From Thermoanaerobaculia bacterium (GTDB lineage: Bacteria > Acidobacteriota > Thermoanaerobaculia > Gp7-AA8): a stretch of 52,090 nucleotides of DNA. Position numbers and translations under genes: made by a program. Under the pieces are notes generated by a model. The model was given only the letters and a program-made list of their open reading frames with translations, was not told the DNA's origin and made no database searches. The stretch is taken from contig JADGNY010000033.1 in the NCBI GenBank assembly GCA_017883235.1, positions 1-52,090 of the forward strand, read 5' to 3'. Shown piece after piece: positions 41,042 through 51,953 of the stretch (the first letter of the stretch is position 1; every line of letters starts with the position of its first letter).

Positions 41042-41223
41042 CTGCGGCTCTGCCGCGTTGTCTGCGCTTCGCGCGTTGTCTGCGCTTCGCGCGTTGTCTT
41101 CCGCTGCGGCGGCGTTGGAGGCAATGAACATCTCCCGCGGTAGGCTGCTGAAAGGCTTTTCGACCACGCGCGGCGCGCAGACAACGCGGCAAAGCCGCAG
41201 ATAACGCGCGAAGCGCAGTTACA
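41037..41223. repeat. GTTGTCTG palindromic element, copy E, with perfect terminal inverted repeats
   Basis: TGTAACTGCG (41037-41046) and CGCAGTTACA (41214-41223) are perfect 10-bp terminal inverted repeats. The left arm has three GTTGTCTG-type units with GCGCTTCGCGC hairpins; the right arm has CAGACAAC and CAGATAAC. The left terminus contains the stop codon of the cyclase-like gene (TAA 41039-41041); the right terminus contributes the TACAAT box of the helicase gene. Confidence 0.9.
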
Positions 41224-41225
41224 AT
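41220..41225 (+). promoter_or_regulatory. -10-like box at the end of element E
   Basis: TACAAT, six bases before the helicase ATG at 41232. CAGATA of the repeat lies 16 bases upstream. Confidence 0.5.
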
Positions 41226-41231
41226 AACCCA

Positions 41232-43670
41232 ATGCGCGTCGACCATGAAAAGAGAGAGATCGTCTGTTCGGTCGGCGATCTCATTCACGAATCGACGTAC
41301 CGGCGCATCGGCGTCGAGCGCGGGGACGGGTTCCGCCGGATGTGGATCGGACAGGACATCCACACCAAACGGGCCGAACAGCGCACCGGCGAGGACGCCA
41401 ATTACCGCGCCGAGGTTCATGTCGTTCATCGCACGCAGCTCGGGGCGTGGAGCGTCACCATCACCGGGCGCATCGACGGGCTGTCGGTCGACAAGGCCGG
41501 GAAGCGCGTCGTCATCGAAGAGGTGAAGTCGATCCACTTCGACCTCGAGCTGGAAGCGCTTTACCGCTCCGACAAACTGCAGCGGCACCTGCTGCAATTG
41601 CTGCTGTACGCGTACTTCCTGTCCGGCCAGCCGGACTTCGAGGGCTTCACCTTCGTCCCGCAGCTCGTCCTCATCGATCTCATCTCCGGCGACGCGAAGA
41701 CGATCGACGCCGAGTTCGACCGCCGGCGCGTCATCGACACGCTGAACGAGCGGCTGGAACGGCTCATCACCGACCTCGAGACCGCCGTGGCGCTACGCGT
41801 GGCCAAGCGCGCTTTCGCCGACACGCTGACCTTTCCGTTCGCCGAAATGCGTGCCGGGCAGCAGGAGATGATCTCCGCCGTCGCCCGGACCGTCTACCAG
41901 AAGGAAGCGCTTCTCGTCTCCGCCCCCACCGGCATCGGCAAGACCATGGCCGTCCTCTACCCGGCCGTGAAACAGGCCCTGAAAGCGGGCAAGAAGCTCT
42001 TCTTCCTGACGTCGAAGACGATGCAGCAGGATGCCGCGGTCGAGGCGCTGCAGGCCCTCAACGACGGCTCCTTCCGCGTGCTGCGGATCCGGGCCAAGCA
42101 GAAGATGTGCGCCCACACGGAGATCATCTGTCACGAGGATTTCTGCCCGTACGCGGCGCGCTACTCGGAGAAGATGCAGCGCACCGACCTTCTCAATCAC
42201 CTCGTCACGTCGTTCAGCTACTTCAATCCCGAGATCACCTTCGAGATGGCCAAGTCGAACGAGGTCTGCCCGTTCGAGGTGTCGCTGGAGCTGATCGAGC
42301 AGGCCGACGTCATCGTCTGCGACTACAACTACATCTTCGATCCCTACGTCGGGCTGAAGGCGTATCAGCAGGAGAACGACTACGGCGATTGCGTGCTGGT
42401 CGTCGATGAAGCACACAATCTCGTCGACCGTGGCCGCGGCTATTACTCGCCGGAGCTGCACGAGGAACAGTTCGACCGCATTCGCAATCACCTGGGGTCG
42501 CGCAATTGCTGGCTCGAAGGGGCGGAGGAGTTGCTGGAGGTCCTTCGCGATCACTTCCACTCCCTGGCGGAAACGATGGGCGAGGATCCCGAGGTAATGC
42601 AGGCGCTCTGCGAACCGGACCGCGAGCTCTTCATCGAGCAGCGCACCAAGTGGGAGCGCCTGGTCATGCACTACATCGGCTGGAAGATCGAGAACCGCAT
42701 CGTCGAGACCGACGATCCGCTGATCGATTTCTACTTCAAGCTCGTGAAGGTCGCCAACCTGATGACCGAAAAAGGGGATGAATTCGCGCATCTGATCGAG
42801 CGCACACCGGAAGGCCTGAAGTTCAAGGTTTTCTGCAAGGACCCCTCCCGCTTCCTCGGCCGCATCTTCGACTCCGCCCACGCCACGATCGCCCTTTCGG
42901 CGACGCTCGAACCGTTCGATTTCTACCGCAAGCTCCTCGGCTTCCCCCCCGACCGGACCACCGAGCTCTCACTCCCCTCGCCGTTTCCGCGCGGCAACCG
43001 GAAGATCGTCATCATCTCCGAGGTCGATACGTCGTACAAGCGCCGCGCCGATTCCTATGACCGCATCGCCGACAACGTCGCCTCGATCGCCGAGGCGGGG
43101 GACGGCAACTTCCTGGCGCTCTTCCCGAGCTATGCCTTCCTCCGCGAGATCGCAGACCGGATGCCGCCGATCCGCAAGCATGTGATGGTGCAGCGCACCG
43201 ACATGACCGACTACGAGCGCAACGCCATGCTGGACATCCTCCGCGAACGGTCGCGGAAGGGGAACCTGATCATGGCTGTCTCCGGCGGGATGTACGCCGA
43301 GGGGATCGACTATCGCGGCGACATGCTCTCGGGAGTCATGGTCATCGGCCCGGCCTTGCCGCAGGTCAGCTTCGAACAGGAGCTTCTACGGCAGTACTAC
43401 GACGAGCAGTACGGCTCCGGTTTCGAGTTCGCCTACCTGATCCCGGGGATGACGCGCGTGGTGCAGTCGGCGGGACGGGTGATCCGCAGCGAGACCGACA
43501 TCGGTATCATCGCCCTGCTCTGCCGCCGCTTCACGCAGCAGCCGTACACGCAGTTCTTCCCGACGGATTGGTATGAGGTGTCGCCGAGGGAGTTGATCTC
43601 GAAGAAGCCGGCCAGTGAGATCAAAGCGTTCTTCGAGGCGAAGATGACCCCACAATTGAGGTTGGTATGA
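41232..43670 (+). CDS. XPD/DinG-type DNA helicase with N-terminal PD-(D/E)XK nuclease-like domain
   Basis: 812 residues. The N-terminal ~180 residues look like a RecB/Cas4-like nuclease core (GRIDGL with Asp81; VIEEVKS with Glu and Lys near 97-99). The helicase starts at ~205: Walker A SAPTGIGKT (~232-240), a four-cysteine cluster region (Cys293, ICHEDFC, VCPFE) fitting the [4Fe-4S] of XPD/DinG, VVDEAH (~390), and the C-terminal ATPase block with GGMYAEGIDY and SAGRVIRSETD. Such 5'-3' helicases act on DNA repair or R-loops. Its start is six bases from a -10 box. It overlaps the next open frame. Confidence 0.92.
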   Translation: MRVDHEKREIVCSVGDLIHESTYRRIGVERGDGFRRMWIGQDIHTKRAEQRTGEDANYRAEVHVVHRTQLGAWSVTITGRIDGLSVDKAGKRVVIEEVKSIHFDLELEALYRSDKLQRHLLQLLLYAYFLSGQPDFEGFTFVPQLVLIDLISGDAKTIDAEFDRRRVIDTLNERLERLITDLETAVALRVAKRAFADTLTFPFAEMRAGQQEMISAVARTVYQKEALLVSAPTGIGKTMAVLYPAVKQALKAGKKLFFLTSKTMQQDAAVEALQALNDGSFRVLRIRAKQKMCAHTEIICHEDFCPYAARYSEKMQRTDLLNHLVTSFSYFNPEITFEMAKSNEVCPFEVSLELIEQADVIVCDYNYIFDPYVGLKAYQQENDYGDCVLVVDEAHNLVDRGRGYYSPELHEEQFDRIRNHLGSRNCWLEGAEELLEVLRDHFHSLAETMGEDPEVMQALCEPDRELFIEQRTKWERLVMHYIGWKIENRIVETDDPLIDFYFKLVKVANLMTEKGDEFAHLIERTPEGLKFKVFCKDPSRFLGRIFDSAHATIALSATLEPFDFYRKLLGFPPDRTTELSLPSPFPRGNRKIVIISEVDTSYKRRADSYDRIADNVASIAEAGDGNFLALFPSYAFLREIADRMPPIRKHVMVQRTDMTDYERNAMLDILRERSRKGNLIMAVSGGMYAEGIDYRGDMLSGVMVIGPALPQVSFEQELLRQYYDEQYGSGFEFAYLIPGMTRVVQSAGRVIRSETDIGIIALLCRRFTQQPYTQFFPTDWYEVSPRELISKKPASEIKAFFEAKMTPQLRLV

Positions 43671-43686
43671 CAAAGGATGAAGGCAA

Positions 43687-43855
43687 AAGGATGAAGGATG
43701 AACGCACGAACCACCGCTTCCGGCCTTTCATCCTTCATCCTTCATCCTTCATCCTTCGCTTTCTTGGAAGGATGAAGGATGAACGCATGAACCACGGATT
43801 CCGGCCTTTCATCCTTCATCCTTCATCCTTCATCCTTTGCTTTCTCTTTGCCGCC
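43687..43855. repeat. 81-bp direct duplication built of GGATGAA/TTCATCC arms
   Basis: Two copies (from 43687 and from 43768) each start AAGGATGAAGGATGAACGCA and end in a run of TTCATCC repeats, so each is itself an inverted repeat. The 81-bp period keeps frame (27 codons). The second copy encodes the signal peptide of the downstream lipoprotein. Confidence 0.88.
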
Positions 43856-44362
43856 TGCGCCTCTGCACCAAAAGCCCCGCCCCCACCCCACCTCCCGCAG
43901 TGGAACGCCATGCCGGCCGCGGTGCTCGAGTCGTTCTGCGCGAACTTTCGCGACGAAGGGATCTCGACGTCGACGACGATCAACGTGGTGAAGACGACGC
44001 AGAAGTCGCTGATCACGCCGCTGACGATGCAGTCGCTGTCGGACTCGGTGTTCTACCACGGCCCTGTCGACTCCTCGCGCGCCGCCGCCGCCGCGACAGC
44101 CACCGCGGCCGAGATCCCGATCACCATCCCCCAGACCTGCGCCTGGCGCGGCATCGCCCCCAACACCGCCTCCCGTTACATCGACACGATGACGCTGGAG
44201 CTCTCCCCTCCCATCGTCAATCCATTCGTCCGCAATACCGCCGGCATGTTCGCCCGCATCGCCCTCGCCGGCGAAGCGCCAACGTGGTACTGGTTGCCGC
44301 TGGTTCCAAGAGGCGAAACGTGGACCGCGGGAAGGTTGACGCTGCTGCCGTACCGGCAGTGA
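43787..44362 (+). CDS. Lipoprotein whose signal peptide is encoded by repeat DNA
   Basis: From the ATG at 43787, 191 residues: MNHGFRPFILHPSSFILCFL then the lipobox FAAC (Cys24). AGGA eight bases upstream supports this start; in-frame ATGs at 43772 and 43667 (overlapping the helicase stop) would leave the hydrophobic core too far from the N-terminus. The mature part (~165 residues) begins with a Pro-rich stretch and has strands ending in RLTLLPYRQ; family not recognised. The -FILHPSSFIL- hydrophobic core is translated TTCATCC repeat. Confidence 0.7.
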   Translation: MNHGFRPFILHPSSFILCFLFAACASAPKAPPPPHLPQWNAMPAAVLESFCANFRDEGISTSTTINVVKTTQKSLITPLTMQSLSDSVFYHGPVDSSRAAAAATATAAEIPITIPQTCAWRGIAPNTASRYIDTMTLELSPPIVNPFVRNTAGMFARIALAGEAPTWYWLPLVPRGETWTAGRLTLLPYRQ

Positions 44363-44374
44363 AGCGGACCGGGG

Positions 44375-45361
44375 TTAGCGCAGAGTCCCTCCACTACGTT
44401 CGACGATACGAGTGGCGAGCTCTTGAAAGTCGAGGTACGCCCGACGAACGGCTTCGTTGTGCGCTCCGATCGCCCCGTCAGCGGGTTTGAGGGCGAAAAC
44501 CGGTTTACGTGCCTCCATCGCCATCGGCATCAGGCTCCGATAGTGCTTCAGCACCGCCAGGCAATGCGGATCATCGACGACGTCTATGACCGCGTCGACT
44601 GGCTCTCCCAACACCGACGTACGATAAGCCCCAGGAATCCGATCGATCCAGCGTAGATAGGCCTTGGGCGGCCGGTTCCCGCGCATGCCATGCAGCATCA
44701 CCACGTAGCCGAGCGGCTTAATCTCTCCGCAAGGCAGATCGAGCAAGGCGTCGGGGTTCTTTGTGAGCATTTTCTGCCAGATCTCACGCCATGACTTGAG
44801 TGAAGGTCCAAGATTGCGGAGCCCTTGTAACGAAAACAGGTCTGGGCTCAGCGGGATCACGACCTGCTCACTGGCTATCAATGCCGCGCGGTTGATGGCG
44901 CTCAGATTGGGACCAATGTCGATCAGGACCCATTGGGCATCGATCTCTTCCGCCGCCTGACGCATCTGCCGATGGAACGCGCTCATGATGACGAAGGCCG
45001 TCCTGTCCCCATCCCGGCAATTTGACCAGGCCTCAGACCATCGGTCTTCGAACGTTGCGAGCCTCGGGTCGCCGACGAAGAGCACCAACTTCGGGCTGAT
45101 TTGCGCGATGTGAAACGACGGTTCGTAGGCGAATCCTCTGACCATCGGCCGGAGTGCGCGAGAGATGGCCGGCGAAAATTCAAGCTCCGACCAAGTCTCC
45201 AGTTCATCCTCGGCCAGAAACATCCTCGTCAGGTTGGCCTGTGGATCGAGATCAACCGCCAGCACCGTCTCGCCGCGATCCGCAATCATGGAGGCAAGGT
45301 GGTAGACCAGCGTCGTCTTCCCGACTCCTGCCGTGCTGTTGAAGAAGGCGATCGTCTTCAC
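44375..45361 (-). CDS. ParA/MinD-type ATPase
   Basis: 328 residues. The deviant Walker A lies at STAGVGKTT (Lys15), with VLAVDLDPQANLT for switch I/Walker A' and VLIDIGPNLSAINRAAL for Walker B. Unlike a chromosomal ParA there is no ParB next to it; it is co-translated with the AlbA_2 gene (ATGA overlap). The ~150 C-terminal residues are longer than in ParA and contain FALKPADGAIGAHNEAVR. Stand-alone ParA-like proteins of this kind occur in accessory islands. Confidence 0.88.
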   Translation of the reverse strand: MKTIAFFNSTAGVGKTTLVYHLASMIADRGETVLAVDLDPQANLTRMFLAEDELETWSELEFSPAISRALRPMVRGFAYEPSFHIAQISPKLVLFVGDPRLATFEDRWSEAWSNCRDGDRTAFVIMSAFHRQMRQAAEEIDAQWVLIDIGPNLSAINRAALIASEQVVIPLSPDLFSLQGLRNLGPSLKSWREIWQKMLTKNPDALLDLPCGEIKPLGYVVMLHGMRGNRPPKAYLRWIDRIPGAYRTSVLGEPVDAVIDVVDDPHCLAVLKHYRSLMPMAMEARKPVFALKPADGAIGAHNEAVRRAYLDFQELATRIVERSGGTLR

Positions 45362-46539
45362 ACGCGCCTCCGAATGGTCGCCAGCACGAACCCCGAGTCA
45401 AACTTGAACTCGGCCGGCGGGCTACCGTTCTTGCTCAGTGCGTCCTGGGCACGAAGGACTCCTCGCCCGTAACGGTTCACATAGCCGAGGGCCTTCATCG
45501 CCTCGGCGATTACGGGATTTCGGTAACTCGTCTGCCGCGGGAAGTTCGCTTCCGAAGCCTCGCCATACAAGCCTCCGGGGCTCTGGATCTCCAGCCTGTC
45601 CTCGAGCCAGGTGATCCGGAGCGGCGCTGTGGACGCGTAGTCCCGATGCATCACCGCGTTCATCAGCAACTCGCGCACAGCGATGCGTGGATACGATTCG
45701 ACGCTGCGCTCGCGCAGCGTGCTTTCATCCACCGGGAACTGTTCCAGTTGCGCGTCAACCAGCGCGTCGAGCTCGCGCAGGATCGTGAGCAGGTCGCCGT
45801 CAAGCTCGCGGTCGTTCGTCACCGGAGCGACGAGCGAATCCCCTTGCACACGCAGAAACTGTATGTAGGCACCAGGCAACCACTTGCGGGCGTAAAGTCC
45901 GAACAGAAGAATCCCCGCGTTTGTGGCGCAATCGCGGCCCAGATCGAAGAAACGCAGCGAGGCCAACTGCTCCTTCACTGTTCGATTGTTTTCAGCGATC
46001 ACTTCCGGCGCTACCGCCTGCTGACGGTAATCGATCAGGAAGAGCGGCTCGGACAACTCCTCCACGTTGCTGCCAAGACACGGCTGCGCATCGAACGTCC
46101 TGGCATGCGAAACGCGGCGCTCGATGAGTGTTCGTTCTTCCTGTTCCGTGGCATAGCCACGCCGAGGTCCGATGCGGATACAAATTCGTCCCTTGTAGCG
46201 CACCGGAGGGAGCATCGCCGGCTGCACGGTTACCACGGCGACCTCACCTTCGCTCGTGACGACCTTTTCAACCTTGAGCTCCGGAAGAGGCTGGATGTTG
46301 CCGTTGTCGCGCAGCCCTCCGAGGTCGCGCAGGATCTCGTCGCTGACCGTAAGGCCAGCGACGTGTCCCGAATCAACGACACCGATGATCAGATATCCGG
46401 GACTGCCGTGATTGGGGAGGTCGTTGGCAAACGCACAGACTGCTTCGGAAAACTTGTCGGTGTCCCTGGTCGCGGTCGTAAATTCGACATGGTCAGCCTC
46501 GTGCCTGGCTATTAGTTCGCGAAGTTCTTGCTCAGTCAT
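45358..46539 (-). CDS. AlbA_2 (Schlafen-type) domain protein with C-terminal HATPase_c_4-like domain
   Basis: 393 residues. The N-terminal ~130 residues fit the Schlafen AlbA_2 domain (HVEFTTATRDTDKFSEAVCA, FANDLPNHGSPGYLIIGVVD). The C-terminal part fits the helix and ATP-binding block often following it (RIAVRELLMNAVMHRDYAST, LRITWLEDRLEIQSPGGLYG, YGRGVLRAQDAL). Such proteins are usually called transcriptional regulators and are common in defence islands. First gene of the pair with the ParA-like ATPase. No ribosome site was seen. Confidence 0.88.
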   Translation of the reverse strand: MTEQELRELIARHEADHVEFTTATRDTDKFSEAVCAFANDLPNHGSPGYLIIGVVDSGHVAGLTVSDEILRDLGGLRDNGNIQPLPELKVEKVVTSEGEVAVVTVQPAMLPPVRYKGRICIRIGPRRGYATEQEERTLIERRVSHARTFDAQPCLGSNVEELSEPLFLIDYRQQAVAPEVIAENNRTVKEQLASLRFFDLGRDCATNAGILLFGLYARKWLPGAYIQFLRVQGDSLVAPVTNDRELDGDLLTILRELDALVDAQLEQFPVDESTLRERSVESYPRIAVRELLMNAVMHRDYASTAPLRITWLEDRLEIQSPGGLYGEASEANFPRQTSYRNPVIAEAMKALGYVNRYGRGVLRAQDALSKNGSPPAEFKFDSGFVLATIRRRV

Positions 46540-46840
46540 GACGGGAGGGAACGACTTACAAGCCGAAGCATAAGCTTCTGGGGGCCGGATTCGAGTAGTT
46601 GATCATGGCCACGTCGGGATTGTAGCTTCTGCTCGGAAGGGACTGCCGTTTTGGGGGCGGCAAGAGGAGACGTTGACCACGTGCCGACGCTTTCTGCGCG
46701 TACCGAGAACCGAACCAGGCAATGAAACGATGCGCGCGGCATTCAAAATGATGCAGGGCCGTTAGCGACGGACGCGTGCCGGCTCCGGACGTTTCGTTTC
46801 TCGATCCGGTCGAGACGGGGTGACGAGTGCTTGCACCGGA
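46540..46840. other. Intergenic region upstream of the AlbA_2 gene
   Basis: About 300 bp with no gene I can support. It contains the palindrome GAAGCATAAGCTTC at about 46565-46578, which could be an operator for the AlbA_2-ParA pair, and GTAGCTTCTGCTCGG nearby. Short open frames here are Arg/Ser-rich shadows. Confidence 0.4.
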
Positions 46841-47455
46841 GGGTCAAAACGGTGCACGCGACCTTCGGAACGACCCTCGCGAGGTTCCAAACGAAGCACG
46901 CCGAGGGTCGGGAGCGATGCTCGCGGGAGTCGAAACGAAGCGCCGCAAGGGTGAGAACGATGCTCGCGACCTCCAAAACGAGGCGCGTAAGGGTCGCGCG
47001 AGATGCTCGTGTGGGTCAGAAATGAACCACGCGAGCTTCAAAATGATGCTCGCGAGGGTCGAAACGATGCTCGCGAGGGTCGAAATGAAGCGCGCGAGGG
47101 TCAAAACGATGCTCGCGAGGGTCAAAACGAAGCACGCGAGGGTCAAAACGATGCTCGCGAGGGTCGAAATGAAGCACGCGAGGGTCAAAACGAAGCGCGC
47201 GAGGGTCAAAATGAAGCGCGCGAGGGTCAAAATGAAGCGCGCGAGGGTCAAAACGAAGCGCGCGAGGGTCAAAACGAAGCGCGCGAGGGTCGAAATGAAG
47301 CGCGCGAGCATCAAAACGAAGCGCGCGAGGGTCGAAACGATGCTCGCGAGGGTCGAAATGAAGCGCGCGAGCATCAAAACGAAGCTCGCGACCGTCAAGA
47401 CGAAGCACGCGAGCATCGAAACGAAGCTCGCGACCGTCAAAATGAAGTGGCAGAG
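46841..47455. repeat. 21-bp tandem array, about 29 units
   Basis: The unit is GAAGCGCGCGAGGGTCAAAA plus one base, with variants GATGCTCGCGAGGGTC and GCATCAAAAC. Units are degenerate at 46841-47000 and most uniform at 47080-47300. Because 21 is seven codons and the unit lacks stops in five of six frames, long open frames arise on both strands (heptad N-E-A-R-E-G-Q on plus; F-V-L-T-L-A-R on minus). I treat these as by-products and the array as non-coding. Confidence 0.92.
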
Positions 47456-47529
47456 GTTCTCGGGGCGGATGCAGTTGAATGATCCGCGACATGGGGCGCG
47501 GCCAATGCCGAAAGCTACACAGCCGGCGC

Positions 47530-47535
47530 TACACT
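47530..47535 (+). promoter_or_regulatory. -10-like box of the methyltransferase gene
   Basis: TACACT followed by CAGATCC and the GTG at 47543; leaderless arrangement, 75 bp after the 21-bp array. Confidence 0.45.
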
Positions 47536-47542
47536 CAGATCC

Positions 47543-48388
47543 GTGCAGGAGGGTAAAGCCAGCCGGACCGCCGACCGCGTCGCGGAACGTCGTGCGGCGC
47601 ATCAGGTGCGCGACCGGCCGCTGGTGCTCGACGATCCAATCGCGCTGCGGGTGATTCACGCCGAGGTGGCGAGGGCGCTGCGCGAGCACCCGCCGAAGCA
47701 CGAGACACCGCTGGGGCCGTATCTGCGGGCGTTCTTCGTCATGCGCAGCCGGTTCGCCGAGGATGAGTTGGCGCTTGCCGTTGGACGTGGCGTCCGGCAG
47801 TACATCGTCCTCGGCGCTGGATTCGACACCTTCGCCTATCGCAATCCCTTTCCGGATCTGCGCGTCTTCGAGGTCGATCACCCGGACACGCAGGCGATCA
47901 AACGGCAGCGGCTCGCCGATGCCGGCATCGACACCCCCGCGTCGCTGACGTTCGTCCCGATCGACTTCACCACCACCGCGCTCGCCGACGCGCTGCACGC
48001 CGACGGCTTCGACGCCTCGGCGCCGGCGTTTTTCTCCTGGCTCGGCGTCGTCCCGTATCTGGAGCGGCCGGCGATCGACGCCACTTTCCGCTTCATCGCG
48101 GCGTTGCCGCAAGGAACGGCGGTCGTCTTCGACTACGCCGTACCGCCGGAAACGCTTAGCTGGACCGGACGCTTGATCTACCGGCAGATGGCCAAGCGCG
48201 TCGCGGCCGTCGGCGAGCCGTGGAAGACGTTCTTCGATCCGAAGGAGTTGATGGCTGACCTGCACCGCCTCGGCTTCACCTCGGCCGAAGAGTTCGACGG
48301 CGACGCGCTGAACGAACGCTACTTCAAAAGCCGCACCGACCGCCTGAAGGTCGGCGGAATGGGACACATGGCCATGGCCCGCGTCTGA
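47543..48388 (+). CDS. SAM-dependent methyltransferase, leucine-carboxyl-methyltransferase-like (TIGR00027 type)
   Basis: 281 residues. The SAM-binding motif is VLGAGFDTFAYR (~89-100), followed by VFEVDHPDTQAIKRQRL, the hallmark of the LCMT/PPM1-like family. FFSWLGVVPYLERPAIDAT is the next conserved block. Members methylate small molecules or proteins; the substrate is unknown. The GTG start is supported by the -10 box seven bases upstream and by non-protein DNA before it. Convergent with xdhC, with no gap between stop codons. Confidence 0.88.
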   Translation: MQEGKASRTADRVAERRAAHQVRDRPLVLDDPIALRVIHAEVARALREHPPKHETPLGPYLRAFFVMRSRFAEDELALAVGRGVRQYIVLGAGFDTFAYRNPFPDLRVFEVDHPDTQAIKRQRLADAGIDTPASLTFVPIDFTTTALADALHADGFDASAPAFFSWLGVVPYLERPAIDATFRFIAALPQGTAVVFDYAVPPETLSWTGRLIYRQMAKRVAAVGEPWKTFFDPKELMADLHRLGFTSAEEFDGDALNERYFKSRTDRLKVGGMGHMAMARV

Positions 48389-49261
48389 TCACGCGCACGT
48401 GGGCTTGTCCGCGGTCTCGTGGATCGACGTCTTGAGCTCGCGGAGCGAGCACGCCGAACGGCGCTCGAAGGCGGCCTGAATCTCCGCCACGATCGAAAGG
48501 GCGATCTCCTCAGGCGTCTCGCCGCCGAGGTCGAGACCGATCGGACTGTGCAGGCGAGCGTCGCGCGATGCTCCGACCTCGGCGAGTAGCTCATCGCCGC
48601 GCGATCTCGGACCGAGAAGGCCGATGTACTGGATCGGTGACGCAAGGAGCTGGCGCAGGATCTCGGCGTCGCGCGCAAAGTTGTGGGTCATCACCACCGC
48701 GGCATCGAAGTCGCGGGCATCGAACGCCGCCCGCGGCTTGGGCACTTCGACCAGCCATCCCATCGCTCGTGCGAGCTGCGCGACCGGTTCCGCGTCCGAT
48801 GCCCCAAAAACAACGATCCTGCGCGGCGGACGAACGATCTCGATCATCGTTTCGCCGTTCGGCAGGACCGTCGTCCACTCCGCCGGCTCGATCCCGTTCC
48901 ACTGAAAGTCGGTAACGAGGCGCGGAAGATGCGTTGAATCGAACGGTTCGATGAGCAGATCGAGCACCCCCCGGCATCCCAACCCGAGGCCGAAGATCAG
49001 ATCGTCGCCGCGCGTGGAGTCGTAGGTGACGAGCCGCGGAGTCATGTCCGCAAGCCACATCGACAGCCGTTCGCCCATGTCGCGCTCGAGGCACCCGCCG
49101 CTGATGGCGCCGGCGAGGGTTCCGTCCTGTCCGATAACCGCCCGCGCCCCCGCGCGACGATACGTCGATCCCTCCGTTCGGACGACGGTGACCAACACCC
49201 CTCGGCTACCGGCGTCAATCACCGAGCGGCAGGCGGCGATGACTTTGTCGATCTCGTGCAT
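48389..49261 (-). CDS. XdhC/CoxI-family molybdenum cofactor maturation protein
   Basis: 290 residues. The XdhC domain (RGVLVTVVRTEGSTYRRAGA, TLAGAISGGCLERDMGE) is followed by the Rossmann-type XdhC_C domain (RRIVVFGASDAEPVAQLARA, IGLLGPRSRGDELL). XdhC sulfurates and delivers the molybdenum cofactor to xanthine-dehydrogenase-type enzymes. It lies 43 bp after the molybdenum hydroxylase large-subunit gene on the same strand and surely serves that enzyme. Confidence 0.93.
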   Translation of the reverse strand: MHEIDKVIAACRSVIDAGSRGVLVTVVRTEGSTYRRAGARAVIGQDGTLAGAISGGCLERDMGERLSMWLADMTPRLVTYDSTRGDDLIFGLGLGCRGVLDLLIEPFDSTHLPRLVTDFQWNGIEPAEWTTVLPNGETMIEIVRPPRRIVVFGASDAEPVAQLARAMGWLVEVPKPRAAFDARDFDAAVVMTHNFARDAEILRQLLASPIQYIGLLGPRSRGDELLAEVGASRDARLHSPIGLDLGGETPEEIALSIVAEIQAAFERRSACSLRELKTSIHETADKPTCA

Positions 49262-49304
49262 GGAGAAAACCGGAGCGGATCTTCATGATCCGCACCCGGC
49301 TCGC

Positions 49305-51949
<2,645 letters not shown>

Positions 51950-51953
<4 letters not shown>

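Noticed and set aside
46827-47654. Plus-strand open frames with K/R-rich or NEAREGQ heptad repeats
   Set aside because: Five of six frames of the unit are open, so openness is not evidence of coding; no start signal or unique domain flanks them. Kept as a finding, not as genes.
46844-48367. Long minus-strand open frame (about 500 codons) across the 21-bp array and the methyltransferase gene
   Set aside because: It is open only because the repeat unit lacks stops in this frame and because it is antisense to a clear methyltransferase; composition outside the array is shadow-like.
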